The notes below the pieces were generated by a model. It made no database searches. It was given only the letters and a program-made list of their open reading frames with translations, and was not told the DNA's origin. Positions 25,039 through 33,849 of a stretch of 64,000 nt of DNA are shown here, piece after piece. The position numbers and the translations under genes are program-made. Location of the stretch: positions 2,914,001 through 2,978,000 of the forward strand of contig OZ243976.1 of assembly GCA_965214795.1 (NCBI GenBank), read 5' to 3'. Source of the stretch: JAJDXW01 sp965214795 (GTDB lineage: Bacteria; Pseudomonadota; Gammaproteobacteria; HK1). The number at the start of each line of letters is the position of its first letter. Positions within the stretch are counted from its first letter, which is position 1.

Positions 25039-26034
25039 TCAGGCGATCGCGTCGGGAAAAGCGATCACGTCCTCCACGCACGGTGCGCGGAGGGCGAGCA
25101 TGACGAGCCGATCGAGCCCGAGGGCGACGCCCGCGCACGGCGGCAGACCGTGCGCGAGGGCGGCCGTGAGCCGCTCGTCGACCTCCATCGGCGGGAGCCC
25201 GGCGATGCGCCGCCGGACCGACTCCGCCTCGAAGCGCCTTTGCTGCTCCACCGGATCGGTCAGCTCGTGGTAGCCGTTCGCAAGCTCCAGCCCGTCCACG
25301 AAGAGCTCGAACCGCTCCGCGCGTTTGCCGTCCGGCGTTCTCGCCACCCGGGCCAACGCGGCCTGGCTCGCCGGATAGCCGTGGAGGAAAACGGCGCGGG
25401 ATCCGGCGAGCCGCGACAGCCCCGGCTGAACGACGTGGCTGAGCAACAGGTCCAGACAGCCGTCGCGATCGAGCTCCGCGGCCGTGCGTGCGCTCGCCCC
25501 GGCCGCCTGCGACCGCTCCCGCAGGGTGTCGGTAGACACGCGGTCGATGTCCAGTCCGGCCAGCTCCCGGAACGCCCGTGCATATGCGATCGGCCGGGGC
25601 GCGGGGCACGCGAGCGTGGACACGACGAGCTCGCCGACCTCCTCCATGAGCTGCTGGTGGTCGTAGTGCGGCCGATACCACTCGAGGAGCGTGAACTCGG
25701 GGTTGTGGCGTGGTCCTGCCTCACCGGCTCGAAACGCGCGGGTGATCTGGAAGATCGCTCCGCTTCCGGCCGCCAGCAGCCGCTTCATCGCGTACTCGGG
25801 GGAGGTCTGGAGCCAACGGGTCCGCCCGTCGGGCCCGACCGTGGAAAAGCTCGCCAAGGCCGGGTCCATGGCCCCCCGGGCGCACAGAATCGGGGTCTCG
25901 ACCTCGAGCACCCCGCGTGCCGCGAAGAATTCCCGCACCCCCGCGATCATCCGGGCGCGCCGTTCCCATCGAACGCGATCGCCCCGGGGGCGCCAAGTGG
26001 AGGCGGACCCGTCCGACCCCGGCCCGCTCGGCAC
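25039..26034 (-). CDS. epmA: elongation factor P--(R)-beta-lysine ligase
   Basis: 331-residue class II lysyl-tRNA-synthetase paralogue without the anticodon-binding domain; it attaches beta-lysine to EF-P. Motif 2 region FQITRAFRAGEAGPRHNPEF is followed by TLLEWYRPHYDHQQLMEEV, and motif 3 is GVALGLDRLVMLAL. I chose GTG 26034, which gives near-identical length to E. coli EpmA (325) and starts just after the MITE-1 copy. The upstream open frame to 26235 is translated element sequence. It lies next to efp, its substrate gene. Confidence 0.92.
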   Translation of the reverse strand: MPSGPGSDGSASTWRPRGDRVRWERRARMIAGVREFFAARGVLEVETPILCARGAMDPALASFSTVGPDGRTRWLQTSPEYAMKRLLAAGSGAIFQITRAFRAGEAGPRHNPEFTLLEWYRPHYDHQQLMEEVGELVVSTLACPAPRPIAYARAFRELAGLDIDRVSTDTLRERSQAAGASARTAAELDRDGCLDLLLSHVVQPGLSRLAGSRAVFLHGYPASQAALARVARTPDGKRAERFELFVDGLELANGYHELTDPVEQQRRFEAESVRRRIAGLPPMEVDERLTAALAHGLPPCAGVALGLDRLVMLALRAPCVEDVIAFPDAIA

Positions 26035-26043
26035 CGGCCCTAC

Positions 26044-26251
26044 CCGCCACGTTTCACCGATGTCCCGCCGCGGACGCCAATCCGCTCGCGGCAGCGGGCC
26101 CGTACTCCCTCGACGCTTCGACAGCGCACCCGCGCCCGGTCGACCACGCCTCCGGCGGCACGCATGCGCCCTTTCGGTCCGTGCGGCCCGCCACGGTCGC
26201 ATCCTGGGATCGCTCGGCGCCCTCGCGACGAACATCGGTGAAATATGGCGG
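26044..26251. mobile_element. MITE-1 copy 3, between efp and epmA
   Basis: 208-bp element filling almost exactly the efp-epmA gap. The left end CCGCCACGTTTCACCGATGT and the right end read inward CCGCCATATTTCACCGATGT match at 18 of 20. CTAC occurs on both sides (26040-26043 and 26252-26255), a candidate 4-bp target duplication; the right copy contains the efp stop codon. Interior blocks such as TTTCGGTCCGTGCGGCCCG are shared with the other copies. Confidence 0.8.
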
Positions 26252-26821
26252 CTACTCCTTGACGCGGGAGACGTACTCGCCGGTCCGGGTGTCGATGCGA
26301 AGCAGCTCCTCGTTGTCGACGAACAGGGGCACCCGGACGACCGCCCCGGTCTCGACCACCGCGGGCTTGTTCGCGCCGCTCGCGGTGTCTCCCCGCACCC
26401 CGGGCTCGGTGTCGGTCACCCGGAGCACGACGAAGTTGGGCGGGGTGACCCCGATCGCTTCGCCGTTCCAGAGCAGTACCTTGCACACGTCCTGCTCCGT
26501 GAGCCACTTCGCGGTGTCGCCCAGCACCCCCTCCGCCACCGGGAGTTGCTCGTAGGTCTCCGGGTGCATGAAGTGCCAGTGTTCATCGTCGCGATACAGG
26601 TACTGCAGCTCGGTCTCGACAACGTCCGCACCGGGCAGCGTCTCCCCCGACTTGCAGGTCTTGTCGATGACCCGTCCGGTGAGCAGGTTGCGGAACTTCA
26701 CCCGGTTGAACGCCTGGCCCTTGCCCGGTTTGACGAACTCGTTCTCGAGGATCGCGCAGGGCGCGCCGTCTACCATGAGCCGCAGCCCGGAACGGAACTC
26801 GTTGGTGCTGTAGGTCGCCAT
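26252..26821 (-). CDS. efp: elongation factor P
   Basis: 189-residue three-domain factor that rescues ribosomes stalled at polyproline. The modification site is Lys34 in FVKPGKGQAFNRVKF, the EpmA-type lysine. The domain III end has GEYVSRVKE. The start ATG 26821 has GGGAAGG upstream. It is next to epmA, separated only by a MITE, so modification enzyme and target were probably one transcript. An EpmB gene is not in the window. Confidence 0.97.
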   Translation of the reverse strand: MATYSTNEFRSGLRLMVDGAPCAILENEFVKPGKGQAFNRVKFRNLLTGRVIDKTCKSGETLPGADVVETELQYLYRDDEHWHFMHPETYEQLPVAEGVLGDTAKWLTEQDVCKVLLWNGEAIGVTPPNFVVLRVTDTEPGVRGDTASGANKPAVVETGAVVRVPLFVDNEELLRIDTRTGEYVSRVKE

Positions 26822-26860
26822 TGCGGAATCTGCCTTCCCGGGTTGCCGCGCTCCCCCGTA

Positions 26861-26886
26861 GTCTATCTTCCCCGTCTATCTTCCCC
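26861..26886. repeat. 13-bp perfect tandem duplication across the parC stop
   Basis: GTCTATCTTCCCC occurs twice head to tail (26861-26873 and 26874-26886). The parC stop codon (26876-26878 on the minus strand) lies in the second unit. Probably a slippage duplication in the short parC-efp spacer. Confidence 0.7.
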
Positions 26887-29233
26887 GCTGCTCCGCAATG
26901 CCGGGTGCCCGGGGCCGGCCGGCCGCCATCGAATCGACTCTCCGCAGGCCGCGCGGCAGGAGCCGCCCGCGGTTGGTGCGGGCGCCGGAGTAGGCTTCCA
27001 GATCGCGCGCGCGCAGCGTGAGATGCCGGCGCCCGGCCCTCACCGTCAGCGGCTCGCCGGCCGGTACCGCCGCGATGGCCCGGAGCGTCTCGGCTCGGGT
27101 GCGAAGCTTCGCCGAGGGAATGCTCATCAGCTTGACCCCCTTGCCTCGCCCGAGCTCCGGGAGCTCGCGGAGGGGATATACGAGCAGGTAGCCCGCGGTC
27201 GAGACGACCGCCAGCCGATCGCTCTCGGGGTCCGATACGGGGACCGGGACCAGCAACCGGTCCTCGCCCCCCGTCTGAACGACGACCTTTCCGGTGCGGT
27301 TCCTGGACCACAGGTTCGCGACCCGGACCACGAATCCGTACCCGCCGTCCGAGGCAAGGACGACCCGGTCATCCGGTCTCCCGATCAGCACCGACCGCCA
27401 CTCGGATCCGTCCGGCGCGTCCAGCCGCCCTGCGAGGGGCTCTCCCTGGCCGCGGGCGGACGGCAGGACGTGGGCGGGAAGGGAGTACGCGCGTCCCGTG
27501 CCGTCGAGGAACACGGCCGTGTCGTTGCTGCGGCCCGGCGCGGCGGAGAGAAACTCGTCTCCCGCCCGGTAGCTCAGCGTCTGCGGCTCGATCTGGTGGC
27601 CCTTGGCCGCCCGGACCCAGCCGCGCCGCGAGAGCACCACGGTGACCGGCTCCGCGGACACGAGCTCGTCGCGCCCGAGGGCCCGGGCCGGCTCCGCCTC
27701 CACGAGGCGGGTTCGGCGCTCGTCGCCGTGCGCCTTCGCATCGGCGAGGATCTCGTCCCGCACGAGGGCATCGAGTCGGGCCGCGGAGCGGAGGCGTTCC
27801 GAGAGCGCTTCGCGTTCCTCGCCCAGCTCCTTCTGCTCGGCGCGGATCCTCACCTCCTCGAGCCGCGCCAGGTGACGGAGCTTGATCTCCAGGATCGCTT
27901 CCGCCTGGGTCTCGGTGAGCCCGAAGCGCTCCATGAGCACGGGCTTGGGACGATCCTCCTCCCGAATGATGGCGATCACTTCGTCCAGGTTGAGGTAGGC
28001 GGCGAGAATGCCCTCCAGCCGGTGAAGGCGAACCTCGATCCGGTTCAGCCGGAACTCGAGCCGCCGCCGCACGGTCCGACGGCGGAACTCGATCCATTCG
28101 ACGAGGAGAGAGCGCAGGTCGCGGACGCCGGGACGGCCGTCGAGCCCGATGACGTTGAGGTTGACGCGGCACGTGCGCTCGAGGTCCGTGGTCGCGAAGA
28201 GATGGGACATCAGCCGCTTCGCGTCGACCCGGCTCGATCGGAGGTTCAGCACCAGCCGCACCGGATTGGCTTCGTCCGACTCGTCGCGGAGATCCTCGAC
28301 CATGGGAAGCTTCCGCTCCGCCATCTGGGAGGCGACCTGCTCCATGATGCGCGCGCCCGACACCTGGTACGGCAGAGCGGTCACGACGACCGCCGGCGCG
28401 GAGCCCCGTTCGTGCTCCCAGGTCGCGCGGACCCGGACCGTGCCGGACCCGCTGCGGTAGATCGCCCGCAGGTCTTCCGCGGAGGTGACGATCTCCGCCC
28501 CGGTCGGGAAGTCGGGGCCGCGTACGTGCTCGCACAGCGCTTCGACCGTCGCGTCCGGCTCATCGAGGAGCCGCACGCACGCCGCGGTCACCTCGCCGAC
28601 GTGGTGGGGCGGAATGTCGGTGGCCATGCCGACCGCGATACCCGAGGTGCCGTTCAGGAGCACCGCGGGGAGGCGCGCGGGGAGCAGTTCCGGCTCCTCC
28701 AGGGTGCCGTCGAAATTGGGCCGGAACCCGACCGTTCCCTGCCCCAGCTCGTCCAGGAACACCCCCGCGAACGGGGTCAGCCGCGCCTCGGTGTAGCGCA
28801 TGGCCGCGAAGGAGCGGGGGTCGTCCGTCGACCCCCAGTTGCCCTGCCCGTCGATCAGGGGGTGGCGGATGGAGAACGGCTGCGCCATCAGGACCATCGC
28901 TTCGTAGCAGGCGGTGTCCCCGTGCGGATGGAACTTCCCGAGGACGTCGCCCACCGTGCGCGCCGACTTCTTGAAGCGGGTCCGATTGGCCGCATGGTCC
29001 CCTCCCCGGAGCGCGGAGGTCTCGGCCTCGCGCCTCATCGCGGCCCGCAGGCCGAGCTCCGACATGGCGTACACGATGCGCCGCTGCACCGGCTTCAACC
29101 CGTCGGCGAGGTGGGGCAGCGCCCGATCGAGGATGACGTACATGGAGTAGTCGAGATACGCCTTGCGGGCGAACTCGCGCATCGGCCGCTCGTCGGCCTT
29201 CGGTTCCGGGCGTTCGAAGAGGTCGGTGGCCAT
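26876..29233 (-). CDS. parC: DNA topoisomerase IV subunit A
   Basis: 785-residue subunit that breaks and rejoins DNA when sister chromosomes are unlinked. The catalytic Tyr is in AAMRYTEARL. The quinolone-resistance region reads HPHGDTACYEAM, with Thr at the E. coli Ser80 position and Glu84 kept. Compared with E. coli ParC there are about 19 extra residues at 63-86, between SELGL and FKKSARTVGD. The start ATG 29233 has GGAGAG upstream; ATG 29281 would overlap parE. Downstream C-terminal blades are present. Confidence 0.95.
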   Translation of the reverse strand: MATDLFERPEPKADERPMREFARKAYLDYSMYVILDRALPHLADGLKPVQRRIVYAMSELGLRAAMRREAETSALRGGDHAANRTRFKKSARTVGDVLGKFHPHGDTACYEAMVLMAQPFSIRHPLIDGQGNWGSTDDPRSFAAMRYTEARLTPFAGVFLDELGQGTVGFRPNFDGTLEEPELLPARLPAVLLNGTSGIAVGMATDIPPHHVGEVTAACVRLLDEPDATVEALCEHVRGPDFPTGAEIVTSAEDLRAIYRSGSGTVRVRATWEHERGSAPAVVVTALPYQVSGARIMEQVASQMAERKLPMVEDLRDESDEANPVRLVLNLRSSRVDAKRLMSHLFATTDLERTCRVNLNVIGLDGRPGVRDLRSLLVEWIEFRRRTVRRRLEFRLNRIEVRLHRLEGILAAYLNLDEVIAIIREEDRPKPVLMERFGLTETQAEAILEIKLRHLARLEEVRIRAEQKELGEEREALSERLRSAARLDALVRDEILADAKAHGDERRTRLVEAEPARALGRDELVSAEPVTVVLSRRGWVRAAKGHQIEPQTLSYRAGDEFLSAAPGRSNDTAVFLDGTGRAYSLPAHVLPSARGQGEPLAGRLDAPDGSEWRSVLIGRPDDRVVLASDGGYGFVVRVANLWSRNRTGKVVVQTGGEDRLLVPVPVSDPESDRLAVVSTAGYLLVYPLRELPELGRGKGVKLMSIPSAKLRTRAETLRAIAAVPAGEPLTVRAGRRHLTLRARDLEAYSGARTNRGRLLPRGLRRVDSMAAGRPRAPGIAEQRGR

Positions 29234-29273
29234 TCGAGATCGCTCTCCGCGGGCCGGCGCGCCGGGCCGGCGC

Positions 29274-31169
29274 TCAGACATCCGCCGCGTCACCCTCCGA
29301 TTCGAGCCAGGCGCGGCGGTCCCCCGCGCGCTTCTTCGCGAGCAGCAGGTCGAGAGCCGCGCCGGTGTCGTCGTCGGGCGCGGCGGTCAGCCGCACGAGG
29401 CGGCGCGTCTCCGGCGACATGGTGGTCTCGCGGAGCTGGGGGGGATTCATCTCGCCGAGCCCCTTGAAGCGCTGCACCTGGATCCGGCCCGACCGCCGTT
29501 CCGCGGCCAGGCGGTCCATCAGGCCCTGCTTGTCCGACTCGTCGAGTGCGTAGAAGACCTCGCTCCCCGCGTCCACCCGATAGAGCGGCGGCATCGCGAC
29601 GTACAGGTGCCCCGCCTCCACGAGGGCCCGGAAGTGCCGGACGAACAGGGCGCAGAGGAGCGTCGCGATATGGGCGCCGTCGGAGTCCGCGTCGGCGAGG
29701 ATGCACACCTTGCCGTAGCGAAGGCCGCCAAGGTCTCCGCGCCCCGGCTCGACCCCGATGGCGACCGAGATGTCGTGCACCTCCTGCGAGGAGAGGATCC
29801 GGCCGGGAGCGAGCTCCCAGGTGTTAAGGATCTTGCCGCGAAGCGGCATCACCGCCTGGAACTCCCGGTCGCGCGCCTGCTTGGCCGAGCCGCCCGCGGA
29901 ATCGCCCTCCACGAGAAACAGCTCCGTCCGCGCCGGATCCTCCGCAACGCAGTCGGCGAGCTTTCCGGGCAGGGTCGGGCCGCTGGTCGCCTTCTTGCGG
30001 ACCACGAGCTTCGCGGCGCGCACGCGCGCCTTCGCCCGCGCGATCACGTGCTCGGCGAGCCGATCCCCGGTGTCGGTGTGCTGACTCAGCCAGAGGCTCA
30101 GCTCGTCCTTCACCACCCCGGAGACGAACGAGGCGCACTCGCGCGAGGAAAGCCGGTCCTTGGTCTGGCCGGTGAACTGCGGGGTCGTCATCTTGACCGA
30201 CAGCACGTACCGGCAGCTCTCCCAGACGTCTTCGGGGGAGAGCTTCACCCCGCGCGGAGTGAGGCTCCTGAACTCGCAGTACTCGCGCAGGGCCTCGGTG
30301 AGCCCGGACCGGAGTCCGTTCACGTGGGTGCCGCCCTGGGGCGTCGGGATCAGGTTGACGTAGCTCTCCGCGACGGGTCGCGGCTCGTCGGCGTCCGGAA
30401 GAAGCCACGCGACCGCCCAGTCCGCGGCCTCCGTGTTGCCTTCGAGGCTGCCGGCGAACGGCTTCGCGGGCAAGAGCTCCGCCCCGTCGAGCGCGGCCAG
30501 GAGGTATTCGCTCAAGCCGTCCTCGAAGCACCACTCCTCGCGCTCGCCGGTCTCCTCCCGGAGGAAGGCGACGCGCAGCCCGGGGCAGAGCACCGCCTTC
30601 GCCCGCAGCAGGTAGCGCAGGCGGGGCACGGAGAACGAAGGACTGTCGAAATACGCCGGATCCGGCCAGAAGCGAAGCACGGTCCCGGTGTTGCGGCGAC
30701 CGACGTCGCCTACGGGTTCCAGGTCGGAGACCTTGTCCCCATCGCGAAAGGCCATCTTGTACTCGCGTCCGTCGCGTCGGATCCATACCTCGAGATGACG
30801 CGAGAGCGCGTTGACCACGGAGACCCCGACCCCGTGCAGCCCACCGGAGAAACGGTAGTTGCCGACCGAGAACTTCCCGCCCGCGTGCAGCCGGGTCAGG
30901 ATGACCTCCACCCCCGGGAGGCCTTCTTCCGGGTGGACGTCGACAGGCATCCCGCGCCCGTCGTCGGCCACGCAAAGCGACCCGTCGCGGTGCAGGGTGA
31001 CGTCGATGCGCCGCGCGAACCCGGCGAGCGCCTCGTCCACGCTGTTGTCCACCACTTCGCGCGCGAGGTGGTCGGGGGACGTCGTGTCGGTGTACATCCC
31101 CGGCCGCTTGCGGACCGGCTCGAGGCCGACCAGCACCTCGATCGCCGTGGCGTCGTAAGTTGCGCTCAT
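29274..31169 (-). CDS. parE: DNA topoisomerase IV subunit B
   Basis: 631-residue ATPase subunit of topoisomerase IV. The GHKL ATP site is seen in VVDNSVDEALAG and DDGRGMPVD, with the lid GGLHGVGVSVVNALS. The Toprim domain has LFLVEGDSAGGSAKQARDR and the metal-binding ADADSDGAHI. The IQVQRFKGLGEMNPPQLRET block near the end is diagnostic. It lies 40 bp upstream of parC in the same transcript. Confidence 0.97.
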   Translation of the reverse strand: MSATYDATAIEVLVGLEPVRKRPGMYTDTTSPDHLAREVVDNSVDEALAGFARRIDVTLHRDGSLCVADDGRGMPVDVHPEEGLPGVEVILTRLHAGGKFSVGNYRFSGGLHGVGVSVVNALSRHLEVWIRRDGREYKMAFRDGDKVSDLEPVGDVGRRNTGTVLRFWPDPAYFDSPSFSVPRLRYLLRAKAVLCPGLRVAFLREETGEREEWCFEDGLSEYLLAALDGAELLPAKPFAGSLEGNTEAADWAVAWLLPDADEPRPVAESYVNLIPTPQGGTHVNGLRSGLTEALREYCEFRSLTPRGVKLSPEDVWESCRYVLSVKMTTPQFTGQTKDRLSSRECASFVSGVVKDELSLWLSQHTDTGDRLAEHVIARAKARVRAAKLVVRKKATSGPTLPGKLADCVAEDPARTELFLVEGDSAGGSAKQARDREFQAVMPLRGKILNTWELAPGRILSSQEVHDISVAIGVEPGRGDLGGLRYGKVCILADADSDGAHIATLLCALFVRHFRALVEAGHLYVAMPPLYRVDAGSEVFYALDESDKQGLMDRLAAERRSGRIQVQRFKGLGEMNPPQLRETTMSPETRRLVRLTAAPDDDTGAALDLLLAKKRAGDRRAWLESEGDAADV

Positions 31170-32132
31170 GGCGAAGCCGAGCAGGGCGGTGTCAAGTGAC
31201 GATCAAAAGTGCCGAATGGCCCGATGGACGGTCACAAGTTTGTTCGAGGTCCCTTCCCCTGTCCTTCATCGGACTGCTCCTGTCCTGGTCCCTTGCCCGG
31301 TGCCGACGGTGTCGTCGCGCGTGGTGGACGTCACCGGGGACGCCGACGGTCTCCGCCCTCGACACGAAGCGGACGCTCGAGCACCGTGTCCGGCCTCCGG
31401 ATGCACGCTCCGACCCGGGCCGAGTCGGTTCCGACCTTGTAACCGTGCACGAATGTGCCCGCACCCGTAACGCGCAACGACCACGGCATCACGTTCGCAC
31501 CCCTTACCGTCAGAGGCGGCACGGTGGAGCGGTGTCCGGCCGTGGCTTCCCGGCCCGCGCTCCGGACCGCACCCCGGATCGCATCCCGGGGGTTGCGGTC
31601 GTTCGCTCCCCGGTTCGCGGGAGGCAGGTCGCGCGAGTCGCCGGCTCGACCGGTCATCCGGTTACGTACGGAACGAAACCGACGGACATGGTAGCGTGGA
31701 GTGATTCCAGGACCAATTTCCTGTCCGCCGGGTACCAGGACCATCCCGCACCAGGACCATCCCCCACCAGGACTATCCCATGGTCGCGCAGGTGCAGGGG
31801 TTGGCCGCGCGCGAGCGGATGCGCCTGGCAAGGCGGAGATCCGAAACGGGTGTCGATGTCCCTGCGGAGCGTCTCCGGGATGCCGGCACACCACAACCTG
31901 CGACAACGCAAAGCCCCGGCCCCTCGCCGCGCCTTGCGGCGTTCCCTGTCCGCGCCTCGCCATGGACACGCACCCCGACCCCTTCGAGCCCGGCTGTCCG
32001 TCTCGCGGAATCACCCGACGGCTCAATGGGCTGCGAACGACTTCAAGAGGGCTTTGCATGGGACGAGGCGGCTCGTTGATCGCGGCCGGGGCGTGGTCTA
32101 ACCTCGCCTCATCCACTTTCGGCCGGACCGCC
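31170..32132. other. long intergenic region with gene debris and a 3 x 16-bp tandem repeat
   Basis: No intact gene is recognisable in these 963 bp between divergent parE and xseB. On the minus strand about 31510-31370 reads as protein-like sequence (LTVRGANVMPWSLRVTGAG, FVHGYKVGTDSARVGACIRR) without a plausible start or stop; the strand-loop pattern resembles right-handed beta-helix repeats, or less likely a broken YkuD domain. At 31733-31780 a 16-bp unit (CACCAGGACCATCCCC) is repeated three times with small changes. Confidence 0.4.
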
Positions 32133-32495
32133 ATGCCCGATCGTCAGACGACCCCGCGGAGCTTCGAATTGGCGCTCGCCGAATTCGAGGCCCTGGTAGA
32201 GAAGATGGAACGGGGTGATCTCAGCCTCGAGGAGTCCGTGGCCGCATACGAGCGCGGGGTCGTCCTGCATCGTTACTGCGAGGAGGCGCTGTCCGTGGCG
32301 GAGCGCAAGATCCGGATTCTCACCGAGGGACCCGGCGAAGGGGGGGCGGGCGAACGGCTGCAACCGTTCGGAACGGAGACGGAGGACTCCCGCCCCTCGC
32401 ATCGGGGAGACCCCGCGGCGCGCGCCCGCGCACCGGAGCGCCGCCGCCCCCCCGCCGGCGGCGCGGTGCCGGAAGGGGACGGATTCCTTCCCTGA
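32133..32495 (+). CDS. xseB: exodeoxyribonuclease VII small subunit, extended
   Basis: 120 residues, of which the first 65-70 are the helical XseB domain (FELALAEFEALVEKMERGDL, SLEESVAAYERGV and CEEALSVAERKIRIL). About 45 extra residues rich in Arg, Pro and Gly follow; the usual length is near 80. The extension may be real, or may come from loss of the original stop codon. ispA and dxs, its usual downstream neighbours, are absent; a MITE-2 copy and folE2 follow instead. The start is ATG 32133. Confidence 0.85.
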   Translation: MPDRQTTPRSFELALAEFEALVEKMERGDLSLEESVAAYERGVVLHRYCEEALSVAERKIRILTEGPGEGGAGERLQPFGTETEDSRPSHRGDPAARARAPERRRPPAGGAVPEGDGFLP

Positions 32496-32660
32496 TCGCG
32501 GCGAAGGACGGCGTCCGCGTTCCGCCCCCTCCCGGACTTCCCGGCGCGGGTGCCCCGCACCCGGGTCCGCAGGCCGAGCCCGCACCGGAGCCGGCATCCC
32601 TCCCGCTCGGCGAGCGGGGAACGGGCGGCGGCGATCCCCGGCACCGTCGTCGCCGCTCCG

Positions 32661-32919
32661 CAGGGCTCGTTTTTGCCGTGAAAACAGACCCAGGAAGGCC
32701 GTCTTCGCGACGCCGGACCTTTTCATGCGACGGGGTGGCCGGCCCGTCCATGCGTGTTTTTGTTCGGCGACGGTTGAAGCGGGCCTGTTCAGCGGGTCAT
32801 TCGGGAGCGCATTTCGTCGGGTGCGGGTCGGTTCGGGCCTCGTGAAGCGGTCCTCGACCGCACGGCGGGCGGATCCGCACCCACGGCCAGCACTCGGTCA
32901 CGACAAAAGAATGGTCCTG
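32661..32919. mobile_element. MITE-2 copy 2, full length
   Basis: 259-bp element with imperfect inverted ends (CAGGGCTCGTTTTTGCCGTG on the left; CAGGACCATTCTTTTGTCGTG is the right end read inward). It is flanked by an exact 10-bp direct repeat CGCCGCTCCG (32651-32660 and 32920-32929). It contains both blocks of the family, including the roughly 90-bp inner block missing from copy 1. The rest of the xseB-folE2 gap (32496-32650 and 32930-33008) holds nothing recognisable. Confidence 0.85.
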
Positions 32920-33008
32920 CGCCGCTCCGGGCCGGGCGCATGCTGTCCGGCCGGACCGGGTATCATTCGCGTTCGCGCGCGTCCCCGCGAAGTCGAGGTA
33001 CGGACAAC

Positions 33009-33839
33009 TTGAACACGCCGGAACGGACCGAAACCGCCAGCCCGGACCACGGCTCGGGAGTCGTCTCGATCGCCGACGTGCAGGGCAGCCCCGACATCCG
33101 CCGAATCCCCATCGACAAGGTCGGGATCAAGGGTCTCCGCCATCCCGTGCGGGTACTGGACCGCTCCACCGGGCGGCAGGAGACGATTGCGACCTTCAAC
33201 ATGTACGTGGACCTGCCCCAGGACTTCAAGGGGACCCACATGTCCCGCTTCGTGCAGGTCCTCGAGAACCACGAGTACGACATCACCGTCGCCACGTTCC
33301 AGCGCATGCTGCGCGAGATGGTGGACCTGCTCGAAGCGCGCTCCGGCCACATCGAGATGACGTTCCCCTACTTCGTGCGCAAGGCGGCGCCGGTGAGCCG
33401 CGTGAGCAGCCTGATGGACTACGACGTCACCCTGATCGGGGCGATCCGGCGCGGCGACGTCCGGATCAGCACCCGCGTCGTCGTGCCGGTGACGAGCCTT
33501 TGCCCGTGCTCGAAAGCCATCTCGGCGTACGGTGCGCACAACCAACGCTCGCACGTGACCGTCCACGCCCACACGCGGGCCCTGGTCTGGATCGAGGAGC
33601 TCATCGACATCGTGGAGCACGAAGCCTCGTGCCAGCTCTTCGGCCTCCTCAAGCGCCCCGATGAAAAGTTCGTCACCGAGTACGCTTACGACAACCCCAA
33701 GTTCGTCGAGGACCTGGTTCGCGACGTCGCCCGGCGTCTGAACGCGGACCCCCGCATCGAGGGCTATGCCATCGAAGCGGAGAACTTCGAGTCAATCCAC
33801 AATCACTCGGCATACGCGCGCATCGACCGTCCGGTCTGA
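33009..33839 (+). CDS. folE2: GTP cyclohydrolase FolE2 (type IB)
   Basis: 276-residue enzyme for the first step of folate (and queuosine) synthesis, independent of zinc. The family features are IADVQGSPDIRRIPIDKVGI at the N-terminus, the active-site Cys segment TSLCPCSKAISAYGAHNQR, and NFESIHNHSAYA at the end. The start TTG 33009 is preferred because GAGGT lies 9 bp upstream and the protein then begins like other FolE2 proteins; ATG 32940 would translate spacer next to a MITE. FolE2 is often used under zinc limitation, but no Zur-like site was recognised. Confidence 0.93.
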   Translation: MNTPERTETASPDHGSGVVSIADVQGSPDIRRIPIDKVGIKGLRHPVRVLDRSTGRQETIATFNMYVDLPQDFKGTHMSRFVQVLENHEYDITVATFQRMLREMVDLLEARSGHIEMTFPYFVRKAAPVSRVSSLMDYDVTLIGAIRRGDVRISTRVVVPVTSLCPCSKAISAYGAHNQRSHVTVHAHTRALVWIEELIDIVEHEASCQLFGLLKRPDEKFVTEYAYDNPKFVEDLVRDVARRLNADPRIEGYAIEAENFESIHNHSAYARIDRPV

Positions 33840-33849
33840 GCGCTCCGGC

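Noticed and set aside
25691..29467. 1258-codon plus-strand open frame across epmA, efp and parC
   Set aside because: It is antisense to three conserved genes and a MITE, and has no protein family features.
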